The translations under genes and the position numbers were made by a program. The notes beneath the pieces were generated by a model. The model made no database searches and was not told the origin of the DNA. It worked only from the letters and a program-made list of their open reading frames with translations. A stretch of DNA of 64,000 nucleotides from Amycolatopsis mediterranei (lineage in GTDB: Bacteria; Actinomycetota; Actinomycetes; Mycobacteriales; Pseudonocardiaceae): NCBI RefSeq assembly GCF_026017845.1, contig NZ_CP100416.1, positions 7,441,326 to 7,505,325 of the forward strand. Direction: 5' to 3'. The stretch's first letter is position 1. The number at the start of each line of letters is the position of its first letter. This document shows, one piece after another, positions 48,871 through 57,421 of this stretch.

Positions 48871-49938
48871 TCAGTCCAGCATCCTTTGGAGCGCCTTGGC
48901 GCTCTCGGACACGGCCTCGCCGAAGCGGGGCCCCAGAAAGACGAACGGCAGGAAACCGTGCGGCAGGTCGGCTTCGCGCACCGCCTCGACCGGCACGCCT
49001 GCCGCCCGCAGCTTCTCCGCGTACCGCTCACCTTCGTCGCGCAGCGGGTCGAACCCGGCGGTGACCAGATGAGCCGGCGGGGTCGCCGCCGCGACCGTGC
49101 CGTAGAGCACCGACACGAGCGGATCGGTCCGGTCGGCCCCGGAGGGCACGTAGTGGTCCTGGAACCAGGCGATGTCCTCGTCGGTCAACAGGAACCCTTG
49201 GCCGAACCGGTCCCGCGAGGGATGCCGGGCTGCCAGGTCAGTGGCCGGATACAGCAGCCACTGTCCCGCCGGGACAGGGCCGTCGCCGCGGTCGGCGGCG
49301 CGACGGGCGGTCACCGCGGCGAGGGTGGCGCCCGCGCTGTCCCCGCCGACGACGATCCGGTCCGGGTCGACGCCGAACTCGCGAGCGCGCGCGACCGTGT
49401 CGTCGAAAGCCGCGAGCGCGTCGTCCACCGCCGCCGGGAACGGGTCTTCCGGCGCGAGCCGGTAGTCCACGGACAGCACCCGGTGGCCGGTCCGCTCGGC
49501 CAGGAACCGGCCCACGTGGTCGTAGCCGGCCCGGCTGCCGATCACCCAGCCGCCGCCGTGGAAGAACACCAGCGCACCCGAACGATCACGACCGGACGCC
49601 GGGACATACAGCGTCGCCTCCAGCAGCCCCTGCGCTCCGCGCAGACGCACGTCGGAAGCGGCCACCGCCCGCGACGGGCGCCGGCCGGCTCGCAGCATCG
49701 GCGCGGGGCGCGCGCGCGCCGCCCGGGACAGCTCCGGCGAGTCGCCGACCACGAGCGCCGACTTCCCGTCCCCCAGTGACCGGATCAGCAAGCGGGCGTC
49801 GACGGCCAGCCGCGTGTCGTCGACGACGACCTCCGGACCCGCCATCCGTGCCCGTACCGCGGCCGGCAACCGGCTCAGCAGCCCCACCGCGGCTTCCTGC
49901 GCCCGCACGGACAGCGGAACTCGGGTCGCGTTCACCAT
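48871..49938 (-). CDS. alpha/beta hydrolase, hormone-sensitive-lipase type
   Basis: A 355-residue esterase. The oxyanion motif F-F-H-G-G-G-W-V-I-G and the elbow V-G-G-D-S-A-G-A-T define the HSL (bHSL, family IV) group; the acid is expected in T-A-G-F-D-P-L-R-D-E-G and the base in L-P-H-G-F-L. The N-terminal 90 residues form the variable cap. ATG 49938 follows GGGTGGAG. Its promoter region shares the MarR-type GAGTTACAG/CTGTAACTC half-sites with the divergent operon. Confidence 0.88.
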   Translation of the reverse strand: MVNATRVPLSVRAQEAAVGLLSRLPAAVRARMAGPEVVVDDTRLAVDARLLIRSLGDGKSALVVGDSPELSRAARARPAPMLRAGRRPSRAVAASDVRLRGAQGLLEATLYVPASGRDRSGALVFFHGGGWVIGSRAGYDHVGRFLAERTGHRVLSVDYRLAPEDPFPAAVDDALAAFDDTVARAREFGVDPDRIVVGGDSAGATLAAVTARRAADRGDGPVPAGQWLLYPATDLAARHPSRDRFGQGFLLTDEDIAWFQDHYVPSGADRTDPLVSVLYGTVAAATPPAHLVTAGFDPLRDEGERYAEKLRAAGVPVEAVREADLPHGFLPFVFLGPRFGEAVSESAKALQRMLD

Positions 49939-49953
49939 TTCACTCCACCCTGC

Positions 49954-49998
49954 GAGTTACAGCTTGACTGGAACGTAGTTTCAGGCAGACTGTAACTC
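49954..49998. promoter_or_regulatory. MarR-type half-sites in the divergent promoter
   Basis: GAGTTACAG (49954-49962) and CTGTAACTC (49990-49998) are inverted copies, 27 bases apart. Each matches one arm of the perfect palindrome at 55889-55915 upstream of the MarR gene. Confidence 0.65.
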
Positions 49999-50049
49999 AT
50001 GATCACCGCACTCAGCCAGTGGACGAGGACGTGAACCGGAGCGCGGACA

Positions 50050-50250
50050 ACGGCGCTCCGGCTCCCGGGCCGCACCGCGATGCTGCGCGTGACCGAGGAA
50101 GGCCGTCGGCTGCGGCTGACCGGACAGGCCGTGATCGACGAGGCCGATGCCGTCATCGCCGCCGCGGTGCCCGCCGGCACCGGCGATCGACCGGCCCCGG
50201 CCGTGCGCGCTGCCCTGGAGCACTTCCCATCGAACCGAAACAACCAGCAC
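50050..50250 (+). pseudogene. C-terminal remnant of a MarR-like regulator
   Basis: The frame reads M-L-R-V-T-E-E-G-R-R-L-R-L-T-G-Q-A-V-I-D (wing and first dimer helix of MarR proteins: x-V-T-x-x-G-R-x-L), then E-A-D-A-V-I-A-A-A-V-P and A-V-R-A-A-L-E-H-F-P. The DNA-binding half is missing; a short M-I-T-A-L-S-Q-W-T-R-T frame with a stop lies ahead. It looks like a deleted regulator that once stood first in the operon at its own operator. Confidence 0.5.
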
Positions 50251-50263
50251 AAGGAGAAGGCGA

Positions 50264-51214
50264 GTGACCGTAGCCGTGGACGTCGAGATCGCGGCCGCCC
50301 TGGCCCCGGTCTACGAGGCGATGAAGGCCATCCCGCCACTGGCACCCGGCGACTGGCGCGGCCGGCGCGAGGTGTTCGGCGCGGCCATCGCCGCGCAGGC
50401 GGCCCTGCTGCCGGTCCCCGACGGCGTCGTCGTCACGTCGTGCGCGGCCACCGCCGAGGACGGTGCCACGATCCCGATGCGCCTGTACCGGCCCGCGGAG
50501 GTCCGGTCCCCGGCGCTGGCCGTCTACTTCCACGGTGGCGGCATGTTCCTCGGCAGCCTCGACACCCACGATGCGCGGTGCCGCACCTACGCCGAGCTCT
50601 CCGGGATCCCGCTGCTGTCGGTCGGGTACCGGCTGGCACCCGAGCACCCCCACCCGGTCCCCGTGGAGGACTGCTTTGCGGCCGTGCGCTGGGCCGCCGG
50701 CAACGCTGCCGGCCTTGGTGCCGACCCGAACCGCATCGCGGTCATGGGAGACAGCGCGGGTGGCGGGCTCGCTGCCGGCGTGGCGCTGCTCGCGCGCGAT
50801 CGCGGCGCCCCCGCCGTGGCTGCCCAGATCCTGATCCACCCCATGCTCGACGACCGCACGATCGTCGCGCGGCCGGACCTCGAGGGCATCGCGACCTGGA
50901 CCGTCGAGGACAACCGCACCGGCTGGAGGTGCCTGCTGGGCGAGGCGGCCGGCGGCCCCGACACTCCCGGCTACGCCGCTCCCGCACGGGCGACGGACCT
51001 GCGGGGCCTGCCGCCGGCGTACGTCGAAACCGGACAGCTCGACATCTTCCGCGACGAGAACATCACCTACGCCGACCGGCTCGGCCGGGCCGGCGTCCCG
51101 GTCGAGCTGATCCAGTACCCCGCGGTACCGCACGCGTTCGACACCTTCGACCCCGAAGCGGCCGTCAGCCGCCGCGCCACCGCCGGCCGCGTGCTGGCGT
51201 TGCAGGCCCTGTGA
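50264..51214 (+). CDS. alpha/beta hydrolase, hormone-sensitive-lipase type
   Basis: A 316-residue esterase with V-Y-F-H-G-G-G-M-F-L-G (oxyanion), V-M-G-D-S-A-G-G-G-L (nucleophile Ser), an acid in E-T-G-Q-L-D-I-F-R-D and the base in A-V-P-H-A-F-D. GTG 50264 has AAGGAGAAGGCGA upstream. It starts a coupled run: MFS exporter (GTGA overlap), SDR (ATGA overlap) and NmrA-like protein (2-base gap). It is divergent from a second esterase of the same type at 48871-49938 across the MarR-type half-sites. Confidence 0.9.
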   Translation: MTVAVDVEIAAALAPVYEAMKAIPPLAPGDWRGRREVFGAAIAAQAALLPVPDGVVVTSCAATAEDGATIPMRLYRPAEVRSPALAVYFHGGGMFLGSLDTHDARCRTYAELSGIPLLSVGYRLAPEHPHPVPVEDCFAAVRWAAGNAAGLGADPNRIAVMGDSAGGGLAAGVALLARDRGAPAVAAQILIHPMLDDRTIVARPDLEGIATWTVEDNRTGWRCLLGEAAGGPDTPGYAAPARATDLRGLPPAYVETGQLDIFRDENITYADRLGRAGVPVELIQYPAVPHAFDTFDPEAAVSRRATAGRVLALQAL

Positions 51215-52656
51215 TCCCCACGACCACGGACGTGAAGCCGCCCGATTCGCCTGAAGTCCACACCGGACCGCTGATCGGTGTACTGGTGGGCGCGGCGTTC
51301 GTGATGTTCCTCAACGAGACAGTGCTGAGCGTCGCTGTGCCGGCGCTCACCCGCGACCTGCACGCGACGGCCGCGACGGTGCAATGGGTGATCAGCGGGT
51401 ACTTCGTGGCGATGGCGGTGGTTCTGCCGGTCACCGGTTTCCTGCTCGAGCGGTTCTCGGTGCGGCGCCTCTTCATCGGTTCCTTGACGGTGTTCATCGC
51501 CGGCGCGCTGATCGGTGCGCTCGCGCCGGGCTTCGCCTTCCTGCTGACAGCGCGGATCGTGCAGGCGGCCGGAACCGCGACGATGGTGCCCCTCCTGATG
51601 ACCTCCGTGATGCGGCTGGTTCCCCCGCACCGGCGCGGTGCCACGATGGGAGCGACCACGATCGTGGTCGCCGTCGCACCGGCGCTCGGTCCCGCACTCG
51701 GCGGCGCGGTGGTCGACGGCCTCGGCTGGCGCTGGATCTTCTGGATCGTCCTCCCGCTCGCGCTCGCCGTACTCGCGGTGGGACTGCGGGTCGTGCGCGC
51801 ACCAGCTCCCCTGCACAAGGCCCCTCTCGACATCTCCAGCCTCGCCCTGTCCGTCATCGGGTTCGGCGGCATCCTCTACGGCTTGTCGGTTCTCGGAGAA
51901 ACGCGAGCGGCCGGGCCCGAAGTGTGGGCGCCGGCTGCGGCCGGAGCCTGCGCGGTGGCGCTGTTCGTGGCACGGCAACGGATCCTGCAACGCACGGACC
52001 AGGCTCTGCTGGACCTGCGCCCGCTCACCGACCGCGCGTTCACCGTCGCACTGGTGCTCGCGGCGCTCATGTTCCTGGTGCTGATCGTGACCGGGACCGT
52101 GCTGCTTCCGCTCTACCTCCAATCGGTGCTGGGCCGCAGCAGCTTCGCCGCCGGAATGGCGCTGCTGCCCGGCGGGCTGGTGCTGGGAATTCTCGGACGT
52201 CCCGCCGGCTCGCTGTTCGACCGGTTCGGCGCCCGCCGGGTCGTCGTCCCCGGCTCGATCGCGATCGCCGTCGCTCTGGCGTTGTACGCGTCGTTCGGTG
52301 GAGGGACCCCACTGGCCACCGCCATCGGCGCCCACGTTCTGTTCATGATCGGCGTGTCACTGTTGATGACGCCGCTGATCACCGAGGCGTTGTCGGCGCT
52401 GCCGGAACACCTGTACGGGCACGGGAGCGCGGTCCTCAACACGATGCAGCAGGTCGCGGCCGGACTCGGCACGGCCGCGTCGGTCACGATCGCCACACTC
52501 GCCTCAGCCGGTGACACGCCGGACGCGAAGGGGTTGCGCGTCGCCTTCCTCTGCGCCACGGCCATCGGCGTGGTTCTGGTGGCACTGGCTCCGTTCGTCC
52601 GAGGGCACCCAACGCGCGAAACCGCGAAAATCGCTCATCCCCAGGAAGCCCCATGA
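51211..52656 (+). CDS. MFS drug exporter, DHA2 (EmrB) family
   Basis: A 481-residue transporter with about 14 membrane spans. The first helix has L-N-E-T-V-L-S-V-A-V-P-A-L, and motif A reads G-F-L-L-E-R-F-S-V-R-R. The text L-N-T-M-Q-Q-V-A-A-G-L-G near residue 410 is typical of EmrB/LfrA-like proton antiporters. It is coupled to the esterase by GTGA and to the SDR by ATGA. MarR-controlled exporters of this type commonly confer tolerance to the inducer. Confidence 0.9.
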   Translation: MIPTTTDVKPPDSPEVHTGPLIGVLVGAAFVMFLNETVLSVAVPALTRDLHATAATVQWVISGYFVAMAVVLPVTGFLLERFSVRRLFIGSLTVFIAGALIGALAPGFAFLLTARIVQAAGTATMVPLLMTSVMRLVPPHRRGATMGATTIVVAVAPALGPALGGAVVDGLGWRWIFWIVLPLALAVLAVGLRVVRAPAPLHKAPLDISSLALSVIGFGGILYGLSVLGETRAAGPEVWAPAAAGACAVALFVARQRILQRTDQALLDLRPLTDRAFTVALVLAALMFLVLIVTGTVLLPLYLQSVLGRSSFAAGMALLPGGLVLGILGRPAGSLFDRFGARRVVVPGSIAIAVALALYASFGGGTPLATAIGAHVLFMIGVSLLMTPLITEALSALPEHLYGHGSAVLNTMQQVAAGLGTAASVTIATLASAGDTPDAKGLRVAFLCATAIGVVLVALAPFVRGHPTRETAKIAHPQEAP

Positions 52657-53498
52657 TCTCTCTTCGGAACAAGACCATCGTCGTCACCGGCGCCTCGTCC
52701 GGCATCGGTGCCCAAGCCGCGAGACAGCTCGCCGAACGAGGTGCCCGCGTCGTCATAGTGGGGCGCAACCGGGCTCGTACCGACGGACTCGCCGACGCAC
52801 TCGCGACAACCGGCCGTCCCGTCGCCCGCCATGTGGCCGACTTCGCCGACCTCGAACAGGTTCGCCGGCTCGCCGTCGATCTCGCCGCGGACCTGGAGAA
52901 GATCGATGTGCTGCTCAGCAACGCCGGGGGTGCGTTCGCGGACACCTCGCCGACCGCGGACGGCAACGAGCTCAACTACCAGGTCAACGCGCTGTCCCCG
53001 TTCCTGCTCATCCGGGAGCTCACCGCCGCCTTGACCGGCGGGCGGATCGTCGCCACCAGCTCCCGCTCGCACCGAGGAGCGGTCCTGCACCACCAGGACG
53101 TGGGCAGCCAGCTCGATCGCGTGACCGGGCTCGGACCGCACCAGCGCTATGCCCGGGCGAAACTGGCAAGCCTCCTGCTGCACCGGGAGCACCAGCGCCG
53201 GCATCCCGACATCGAGATCGCCGACGTCCACCCCGGGCTCGTGGCCAGCGACTTCGGCCGCTACCTCGGCCGGACGGGCACGATCCTGAAACACGTCGCG
53301 AGCCCGCTCCTGCGCTCGCCCCGCGCGGCAGCCAAGACGCTCGTCGCGCTCGCCGAATCGGCGGAGTTCCCGAATGCGGCGTACTTCGTCCGTGACCGCC
53401 CAGGTACGCCCTCGGCGCTCGCAGACGATCCGCAACTGGCGTCGGCGGTCTATCGCGACGCCTGCCGTCGCCTCGAGCAAAGCACCCGGGAGAACTGA
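52653..53498 (+). CDS. short-chain dehydrogenase/reductase
   Basis: A 281-residue classical SDR: V-T-G-A-S-S-G-I-G-A-Q-A-A-R-Q-L (NAD(P) loop), V-V-I-V-G-R-N-R-A-R-T (NADP-type charges), L-L-S-N-A-G-G-A (N-A-G motif), Ser in V-A-T-S-S-R-S and the catalytic Y-A-R-A-K. The organisation resembles retinol-dehydrogenase/WW-oxidoreductase-like SDRs. It starts within the exporter stop (ATGA) and is followed after 2 bases by the NmrA-like gene. Confidence 0.9.
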   Translation: MISLRNKTIVVTGASSGIGAQAARQLAERGARVVIVGRNRARTDGLADALATTGRPVARHVADFADLEQVRRLAVDLAADLEKIDVLLSNAGGAFADTSPTADGNELNYQVNALSPFLLIRELTAALTGGRIVATSSRSHRGAVLHHQDVGSQLDRVTGLGPHQRYARAKLASLLLHREHQRRHPDIEIADVHPGLVASDFGRYLGRTGTILKHVASPLLRSPRAAAKTLVALAESAEFPNAAYFVRDRPGTPSALADDPQLASAVYRDACRRLEQSTREN

Positions 53499-53500
53499 CG

Positions 53501-54226
53501 ATGCGAATCTTCGTGGCGGGCGCGAATGGACGGCTCGGCCGTATTGTGGTGGCGCGAGCGCTCGAAGAGGGCCACCAAGTCACCGCCTTCGTCCGAAACG
53601 CGGGCTCTCTGCCCGACAACCCCGCATTGTCGATCCGGATCGGCAGCATCGCCGAACAACCCGATCTGGTCCGCCAGGTGGTGCAAGGCCACGACGCCGT
53701 GCTGTCGGCCCTGGGTAACCCGTTGTGGCTGAAGGGAATGCGTGGCCCGGCCATCCTCGCCGCCGCGGCGGCGAACCTGGTCACGGCCATGCACGCCACC
53801 GGTGTCCCCCGCCTCGTCCTGCCCCTGGCGTGGGGAACCGGCCTCAGCCGCACCGCCGCCTCGCCGCTGGTGCGCGCCATCGCCGCCACCCTGATCCGTC
53901 GCGACTTCCGCGACTTCGACGCCGCGGAGAAACTGGTCACCACCTCGGATCTCAAGTGGACAATCGCCTATTTCGGTGCGCTGACCGACGACGAACCCAC
54001 CACCCGGTGGAACGCATCCACCCACATCCGCACGCCGAACCCACTTGCCATCGCGCGCGCGGACGTCGCCCGGTTCCTGATCTCCTCCCTCGATGACGAA
54101 GCCCTCGTCAAACAGCACGTCGTCCTCAGCGGAGCCGCCAACGGCAACACTTCGTCGCGGTCACCGGGGAACTGCATTTCGGACGGGCCGCCCGGCCGCC
54201 GCTGTTCAAGGCGATCCGCGACTTGA
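53501..54226 (+). CDS. NmrA-like NAD(P)-binding protein
   Basis: A 241-residue Rossmann protein: I-F-V-A-G-A-N-G-R-L-G-R-I-V-V (nucleotide loop), V-T-A-F-V-R-N-A-G, V-L-S-A-L-G-N-P. The conserved part ends at about residue 208 (Q-H-V-V-L-S-G-A); the last 30 residues are Ser/Arg-rich and look like out-of-frame sequence, since another frame continues more regularly from 54140. A small deletion near 54135 may have changed the C-terminus. It is the last gene of the esterase/exporter/SDR operon and is convergent with the HD-domain gene. Confidence 0.82.
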   Translation: MRIFVAGANGRLGRIVVARALEEGHQVTAFVRNAGSLPDNPALSIRIGSIAEQPDLVRQVVQGHDAVLSALGNPLWLKGMRGPAILAAAAANLVTAMHATGVPRLVLPLAWGTGLSRTAASPLVRAIAATLIRRDFRDFDAAEKLVTTSDLKWTIAYFGALTDDEPTTRWNASTHIRTPNPLAIARADVARFLISSLDDEALVKQHVVLSGAANGNTSSRSPGNCISDGPPGRRCSRRSAT

Positions 54227-54273
54227 ACCGCAACTCGGCTTGCAGCTGCTGAGGCGCACCACCCGCCAGGCCA

Positions 54274-55335
54274 CTACTGGAGTTCCGCCGCCCGGCGGGC
54301 GAAGAACGGGTCGTCGATGGCGTAGAGCCAGCGGCCATCGGCCTGGCGACGTGCGACTTCCGTGCTGTCCACGACCGTAGAGGTGCCGTCGGGGGCGGTA
54401 AGCGTCACCACGTGCGAGAGCAGCGCCAGCCCGGGCCCGGACACCGCCGAACGCGGGACGGATTCGATCGCGACTCCGTCGTCGAGCAGCGCACCCAGTT
54501 CGGCCCGGATCGCCTCGTGCCCGGCCACCGGATCACCGCCACGGCGGCCGATGACACCGCCGGGCTCGTACAGTGCGATGAGGCCGTCGAGGTCTCCGGC
54601 TCGGAACCGTTGGAGGAAAAGGGAAGCGAGTTGCCCGGGAGTTTCCGCGGCCGCCGGTGCCCCTGATCGCCGGTACGGCGGGCGGTCACCCCAGCCCGAG
54701 CCCTCGATCATGTCGTACCACGTCGGGGCCTGTCCAGGCGGCACAGTGAGCGCTGCCACGTGACCGGGAAAGTTGATGGGGGAAGCTTTTCCCGGCGTCC
54801 CGGCGATCTGAGCGGAATGGTGTTCGACGAAGGCGTAGCCGAGGTCCTCTCGCGGCCACGCCTCGACCGCGCCGGCGATGAGATCTTCGGGCAGGGCGTC
54901 GCGGGCGAGACCGGCGATGTCGGTCGCGATGCCCACCTGGGCGACGCGAGCTTCGGGAGAGAACCGTTCGGCGATGCCGTCCGAGGTGTGCAGCACGATC
55001 CCCTCCCACACCGCGTCGGCGCGTTCCTGCTCGACGCCCGCGTCGAGCAGGAACGCGCGGGCCATGTCCGCGCCGTCGACCTCGAAGCGCTGGGAGCCGT
55101 TCCCGGCCTCACTGAGGCCGAGGTCGTGGAGCAGGCAGATCAGGAACACCAGCTCTTCGTCGTAGTCGCGCCCGGGCTCGAGCCCTTGCGCCGCAGCAGT
55201 GGGCCGGACGAACAGAAAGCTGCGCGCGCAGTGACCCACCAGGAATTCGGGCAAGTGTTTCCCGACGTAGGACATCGCTTCGTCGGCCACGGCGCTCGGG
55301 CTGGAAAGCCCCAGATCACGGGAGCTCGGCTTCAT
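54274..55335 (-). CDS. HD-domain hydratase-like protein fused to a SnoaL-like domain
   Basis: A 353-residue two-domain protein. Residues 1-215 are an HD-type metal domain close to cyanamide hydratases, with ligands H35 (V-G-H-C-A-R-S), H70-D71 (L-L-H-D-L-G-L), H116 (V-L-H-T-S-D-G-I) and D139 (G-I-A-T-D-I). Residues about 235-353 are a SnoaL/NTF2-like cone (F-L-Q-R-F-R-A-G-D-L-D-G-L-I-A-L-Y-E, G-H-E-A-I-R-A-E-L). This fusion is not one I know as standard. ATG 55335 has AAAGGGA before it. It is 26 bases downstream of the MarR gene, so the two form an operon under the palindrome at 55889. Confidence 0.82.
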   Translation of the reverse strand: MKPSSRDLGLSSPSAVADEAMSYVGKHLPEFLVGHCARSFLFVRPTAAAQGLEPGRDYDEELVFLICLLHDLGLSEAGNGSQRFEVDGADMARAFLLDAGVEQERADAVWEGIVLHTSDGIAERFSPEARVAQVGIATDIAGLARDALPEDLIAGAVEAWPREDLGYAFVEHHSAQIAGTPGKASPINFPGHVAALTVPPGQAPTWYDMIEGSGWGDRPPYRRSGAPAAAETPGQLASLFLQRFRAGDLDGLIALYEPGGVIGRRGGDPVAGHEAIRAELGALLDDGVAIESVPRSAVSGPGLALLSHVVTLTAPDGTSTVVDSTEVARRQADGRWLYAIDDPFFARRAAELQ

Positions 55336-55361
55336 GGGAATGTCCCTTTCAGACGGTGGGT

Positions 55362-55868
55362 TCAGGACGGTTCGAACGACGCGCGAAGAGCGTTGCCGAG
55401 AGCATCGATGAAGCATTGGTGGAGCTCTGGCGGGACCTCGGCCAGAAGCTCGGCCTCGGCTTGGGCGAGGATGCTTTGGCCCTGCTCGCGTAGCCGGTGT
55501 CCTTCGGCGGTCAGGTGCAGGGTGGCGGTTCTGCCGCGTCCGGGGTCCGAGGATCGCTTCACCGCGTCCCTCTCCTCGAGATTGCGAAGCGTCGCCATCA
55601 TGCTCTGCGGTGTGACGTGGGCGCGGCGCGCGAGCTCGCTGTAGGAGATCCCCGGCCGGCGGTGCAGGTGCCCGAGGGCCGAGAGGTGACGCAGTGAGAT
55701 GCGGTGCGCACGCAGGTCACGGTCGACACGATCACGGATCCGCTGTCCCAGCGTCATCAGCAAGAAGGCCGCATTGGACGGAGGGACGGAGGGGACACCC
55801 GGGGCCGGCTGATCGGCCGGCCCTTCCCTGTCCGCGTGTTTGCTCGTGCCATCGCTCATGTCGAACAC
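55362..55868 (-). CDS. MarR family transcriptional regulator
   Basis: A 168-residue winged-helix regulator: L-R-H-L-S-A-L-G-H-L-H-R-R-P-G-I-S-Y-S-E-L-A-R-R-A (split over helices), recognition helix T-P-Q-S-M-M-A-T-L-R-N-L-E-E-R-D, wing D-P-G-R-G-R-T-A-T-L-H-L-T-A-E-G. About 30 Pro-rich residues precede the domain. The GTG at 55868 is given; ATG 55859 is an alternative. A perfect 12-bp-arm palindrome lies 21 bases upstream and related half-sites occur 5.9 kb away, so autoregulation and control of the esterase/exporter operon are likely. Confidence 0.9.
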   Translation of the reverse strand: MFDMSDGTSKHADREGPADQPAPGVPSVPPSNAAFLLMTLGQRIRDRVDRDLRAHRISLRHLSALGHLHRRPGISYSELARRAHVTPQSMMATLRNLEERDAVKRSSDPGRGRTATLHLTAEGHRLREQGQSILAQAEAELLAEVPPELHQCFIDALGNALRASFEPS

Positions 55869-55888
55869 TCTGTCAGGCCCTCTCCGGC

Positions 55889-55915
55889 GTGAGTTACAGT
55901 CTCACTGTAACTCAC
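55889..55915. promoter_or_regulatory. MarR operator: perfect palindrome
   Basis: GTGAGTTACAGT (55889-55900), loop CTC, ACTGTAACTCAC (55904-55915). It lies 21 bases upstream of the MarR start; the arms recur as half-sites at 49954-49998. Confidence 0.8.
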
Positions 55916-56413
55916 CGGAGGAGCTGAACGTGGCCGATCGGCGGCGTGTCCCCGCATCGGTTCGTGTCCAAGAGCTCGCGGTGGCTCTGCCGGTACGCGC
56001 GCCGGGGCGGTTGAGGGAGACGTTGGCACTCACTCACGGCCGGTACCCGGCACTGACGTGTCCGATGCGGACACTGGGGTGGTCCGGCGGCGGGAAAGCC
56101 GCCGCAGGGCGAACATTCCGCCGATACCGGGAGCCAGGTTCACCACCAGGACGATGAGCGAGACCAGTTCGACGGTGCCGCGATGCGCAGCGGCGACCAG
56201 GCTGTCACGGGGGTTGAACCAGGCAGCACGGGCAAATCAGTCCTTCTGTGGTCGATTCGGCCCCACGCTACCCAGCACATCCCGGAGCCGGAATCGGCGC
56301 GATTGCCATCTTCCCCCAGGTTTTCGCCAAACCCGGGTTCACCGACTGCGTGGGACCGGGTACCGCATTCCGAATTCACGGAAAAGGGGATGGCCGCACC
56401 CGGTAGCGCTGTG
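55916..56413. other. intergenic region with a possible decayed membrane ORF
   Basis: About 500 bases without a convincing gene. On the minus strand, about 56040-56240, one frame reads G-T-V-E-L-V-S-L-I-V-L-V-V-N-L-A-P-G-I-G and then F-A-L-R-R-L-S-R-R-R, a single hydrophobic segment with a basic end, but it has no start: AGAAGGA and a GTG upstream lead into a different frame. This could be a frameshifted small membrane protein. Confidence 0.3.
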
Positions 56414-57349
56414 TCAGCGGGTGAACGTGCGCCGGTAGGCGGTGGGCGTGGTGTTCAGCGTCCGGCGGAAGTGCAGCCGCAGGTTGGCGGCGGTGCCCAG
56501 CCCGCACTCCCTGGCCACCCGGTCCACCGAGTGGCCGGTGGTCTCCAGCAGTTCCCTGGCCAGGCCGAGGCGGGCCTTCGCCAGCCACTGCAACGGCGTC
56601 GTGCCCGTCTCCTCGGCGAACCGGCGCATGAACGAACGCTGGGACATCCCCGCGTGCCGCGCGAGCACGGCCAGCGTGAGCGGCTGGTCCAGCCGCTCCA
56701 GGACCCAGGCCCGGGTCGCCGCCAGGGACGCGTCACCGGCCACCGCGACCGGCGCCGGCACGAACTGCGCCTGGCCACCGTCGCGATGCGGAGCGGCCAC
56801 CAGCCCGCGAGCGAGCTGGTTGGCCACCACGGCGCCGAGGTCACGGCGCACGATGTGCAGACACAGGTCGATCCCGCAGCACACCCCGGCCGAAGTGAGC
56901 ACGTTCCCCTCGTCGACGTAGAGAACGTCGCGGTCCACCCGCACCGCCGGAAACTCCCGTTCGAGGTCTTCGATGTGCTGCCAATGGGTGGTGGCGTGCA
57001 GCCCGTCCAGCACCCCGGCCGCGGCCAGCGCGAACGCGCCCGTGCAGATGGACACCACCCGGCGGCCCCGGTCGCGGGCCTCGGCCAGCGCGTCGAGCAC
57101 GGGGGCCGGTGGCGGCACGAGAGGCGGCTCGAATCCGGGCACGATCACGGTGTCGGCGGCCCGTACCTGCTCCAGGCCGCCGCTGACGACCAGATCGAGG
57201 CCCACCGTGGTGGTGACCCGAGGCGTCAGCGAGCACACCGTCATGGCGTAGGGAGTCTCGGCGCGCGTGGCGAAGACCTGCGTCGGGATCGCCAGATCGA
57301 GCGGGGTCACCCCCTCCAGGACCAGCACCGCGACTCTGTGCACCGCCAT
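56414..57349 (-). CDS. GlxA family regulator (DJ-1/PfpI domain + AraC HTH)
   Basis: A 311-residue regulator. Residues 1-185 are a DJ-1/PfpI-type domain (V-A-V-L-V-L-E-G-V-T-P-L-D-L-A-I-P, V-V-S-I-C-T-G-A-F-A-L, L-T-S-A-G-V-C-C-G-I-D-L). Residues about 210-311 hold two AraC HTHs (L-T-L-A-V-L-A-R-H-A-G-M-S-Q-R-S-F-M-R-R-F; V-A-R-E-C-G-L-G-T-A-A-N-L-R-L-H-F). It is divergent from the HD gene at 57422. Its start codon lies inside one copy of a 37-bp element (TGGCAAGA-N19-TCCTGCCAC) whose second copy lies before ridA, so it probably regulates itself and both neighbours. Confidence 0.92.
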   Translation of the reverse strand: MAVHRVAVLVLEGVTPLDLAIPTQVFATRAETPYAMTVCSLTPRVTTTVGLDLVVSGGLEQVRAADTVIVPGFEPPLVPPPAPVLDALAEARDRGRRVVSICTGAFALAAAGVLDGLHATTHWQHIEDLEREFPAVRVDRDVLYVDEGNVLTSAGVCCGIDLCLHIVRRDLGAVVANQLARGLVAAPHRDGGQAQFVPAPVAVAGDASLAATRAWVLERLDQPLTLAVLARHAGMSQRSFMRRFAEETGTTPLQWLAKARLGLARELLETTGHSVDRVARECGLGTAANLRLHFRRTLNTTPTAYRRTFTR

Positions 57350-57389
57350 GGCAAGATTCTAACGAAAGGCGGCAATCCTGCCACTCGCC
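57349..57389. promoter_or_regulatory. GlxA-type regulator binding element, copy 1
   Basis: TGGCAAGA (57349-57356), 19 bases, TCCTGCCAC (57376-57384), with a conserved inner CGAAAGGCGGCAATC starting at 57363. Bases 57363-57389 match 26 of 27 positions of copy 2. It overlaps the GlxA start codon and precedes the HD gene. Confidence 0.75.
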
Positions 57390-57421
57390 AGGTCAGGCCC
57401 GCGCCCGCCACTGTGGACCAC

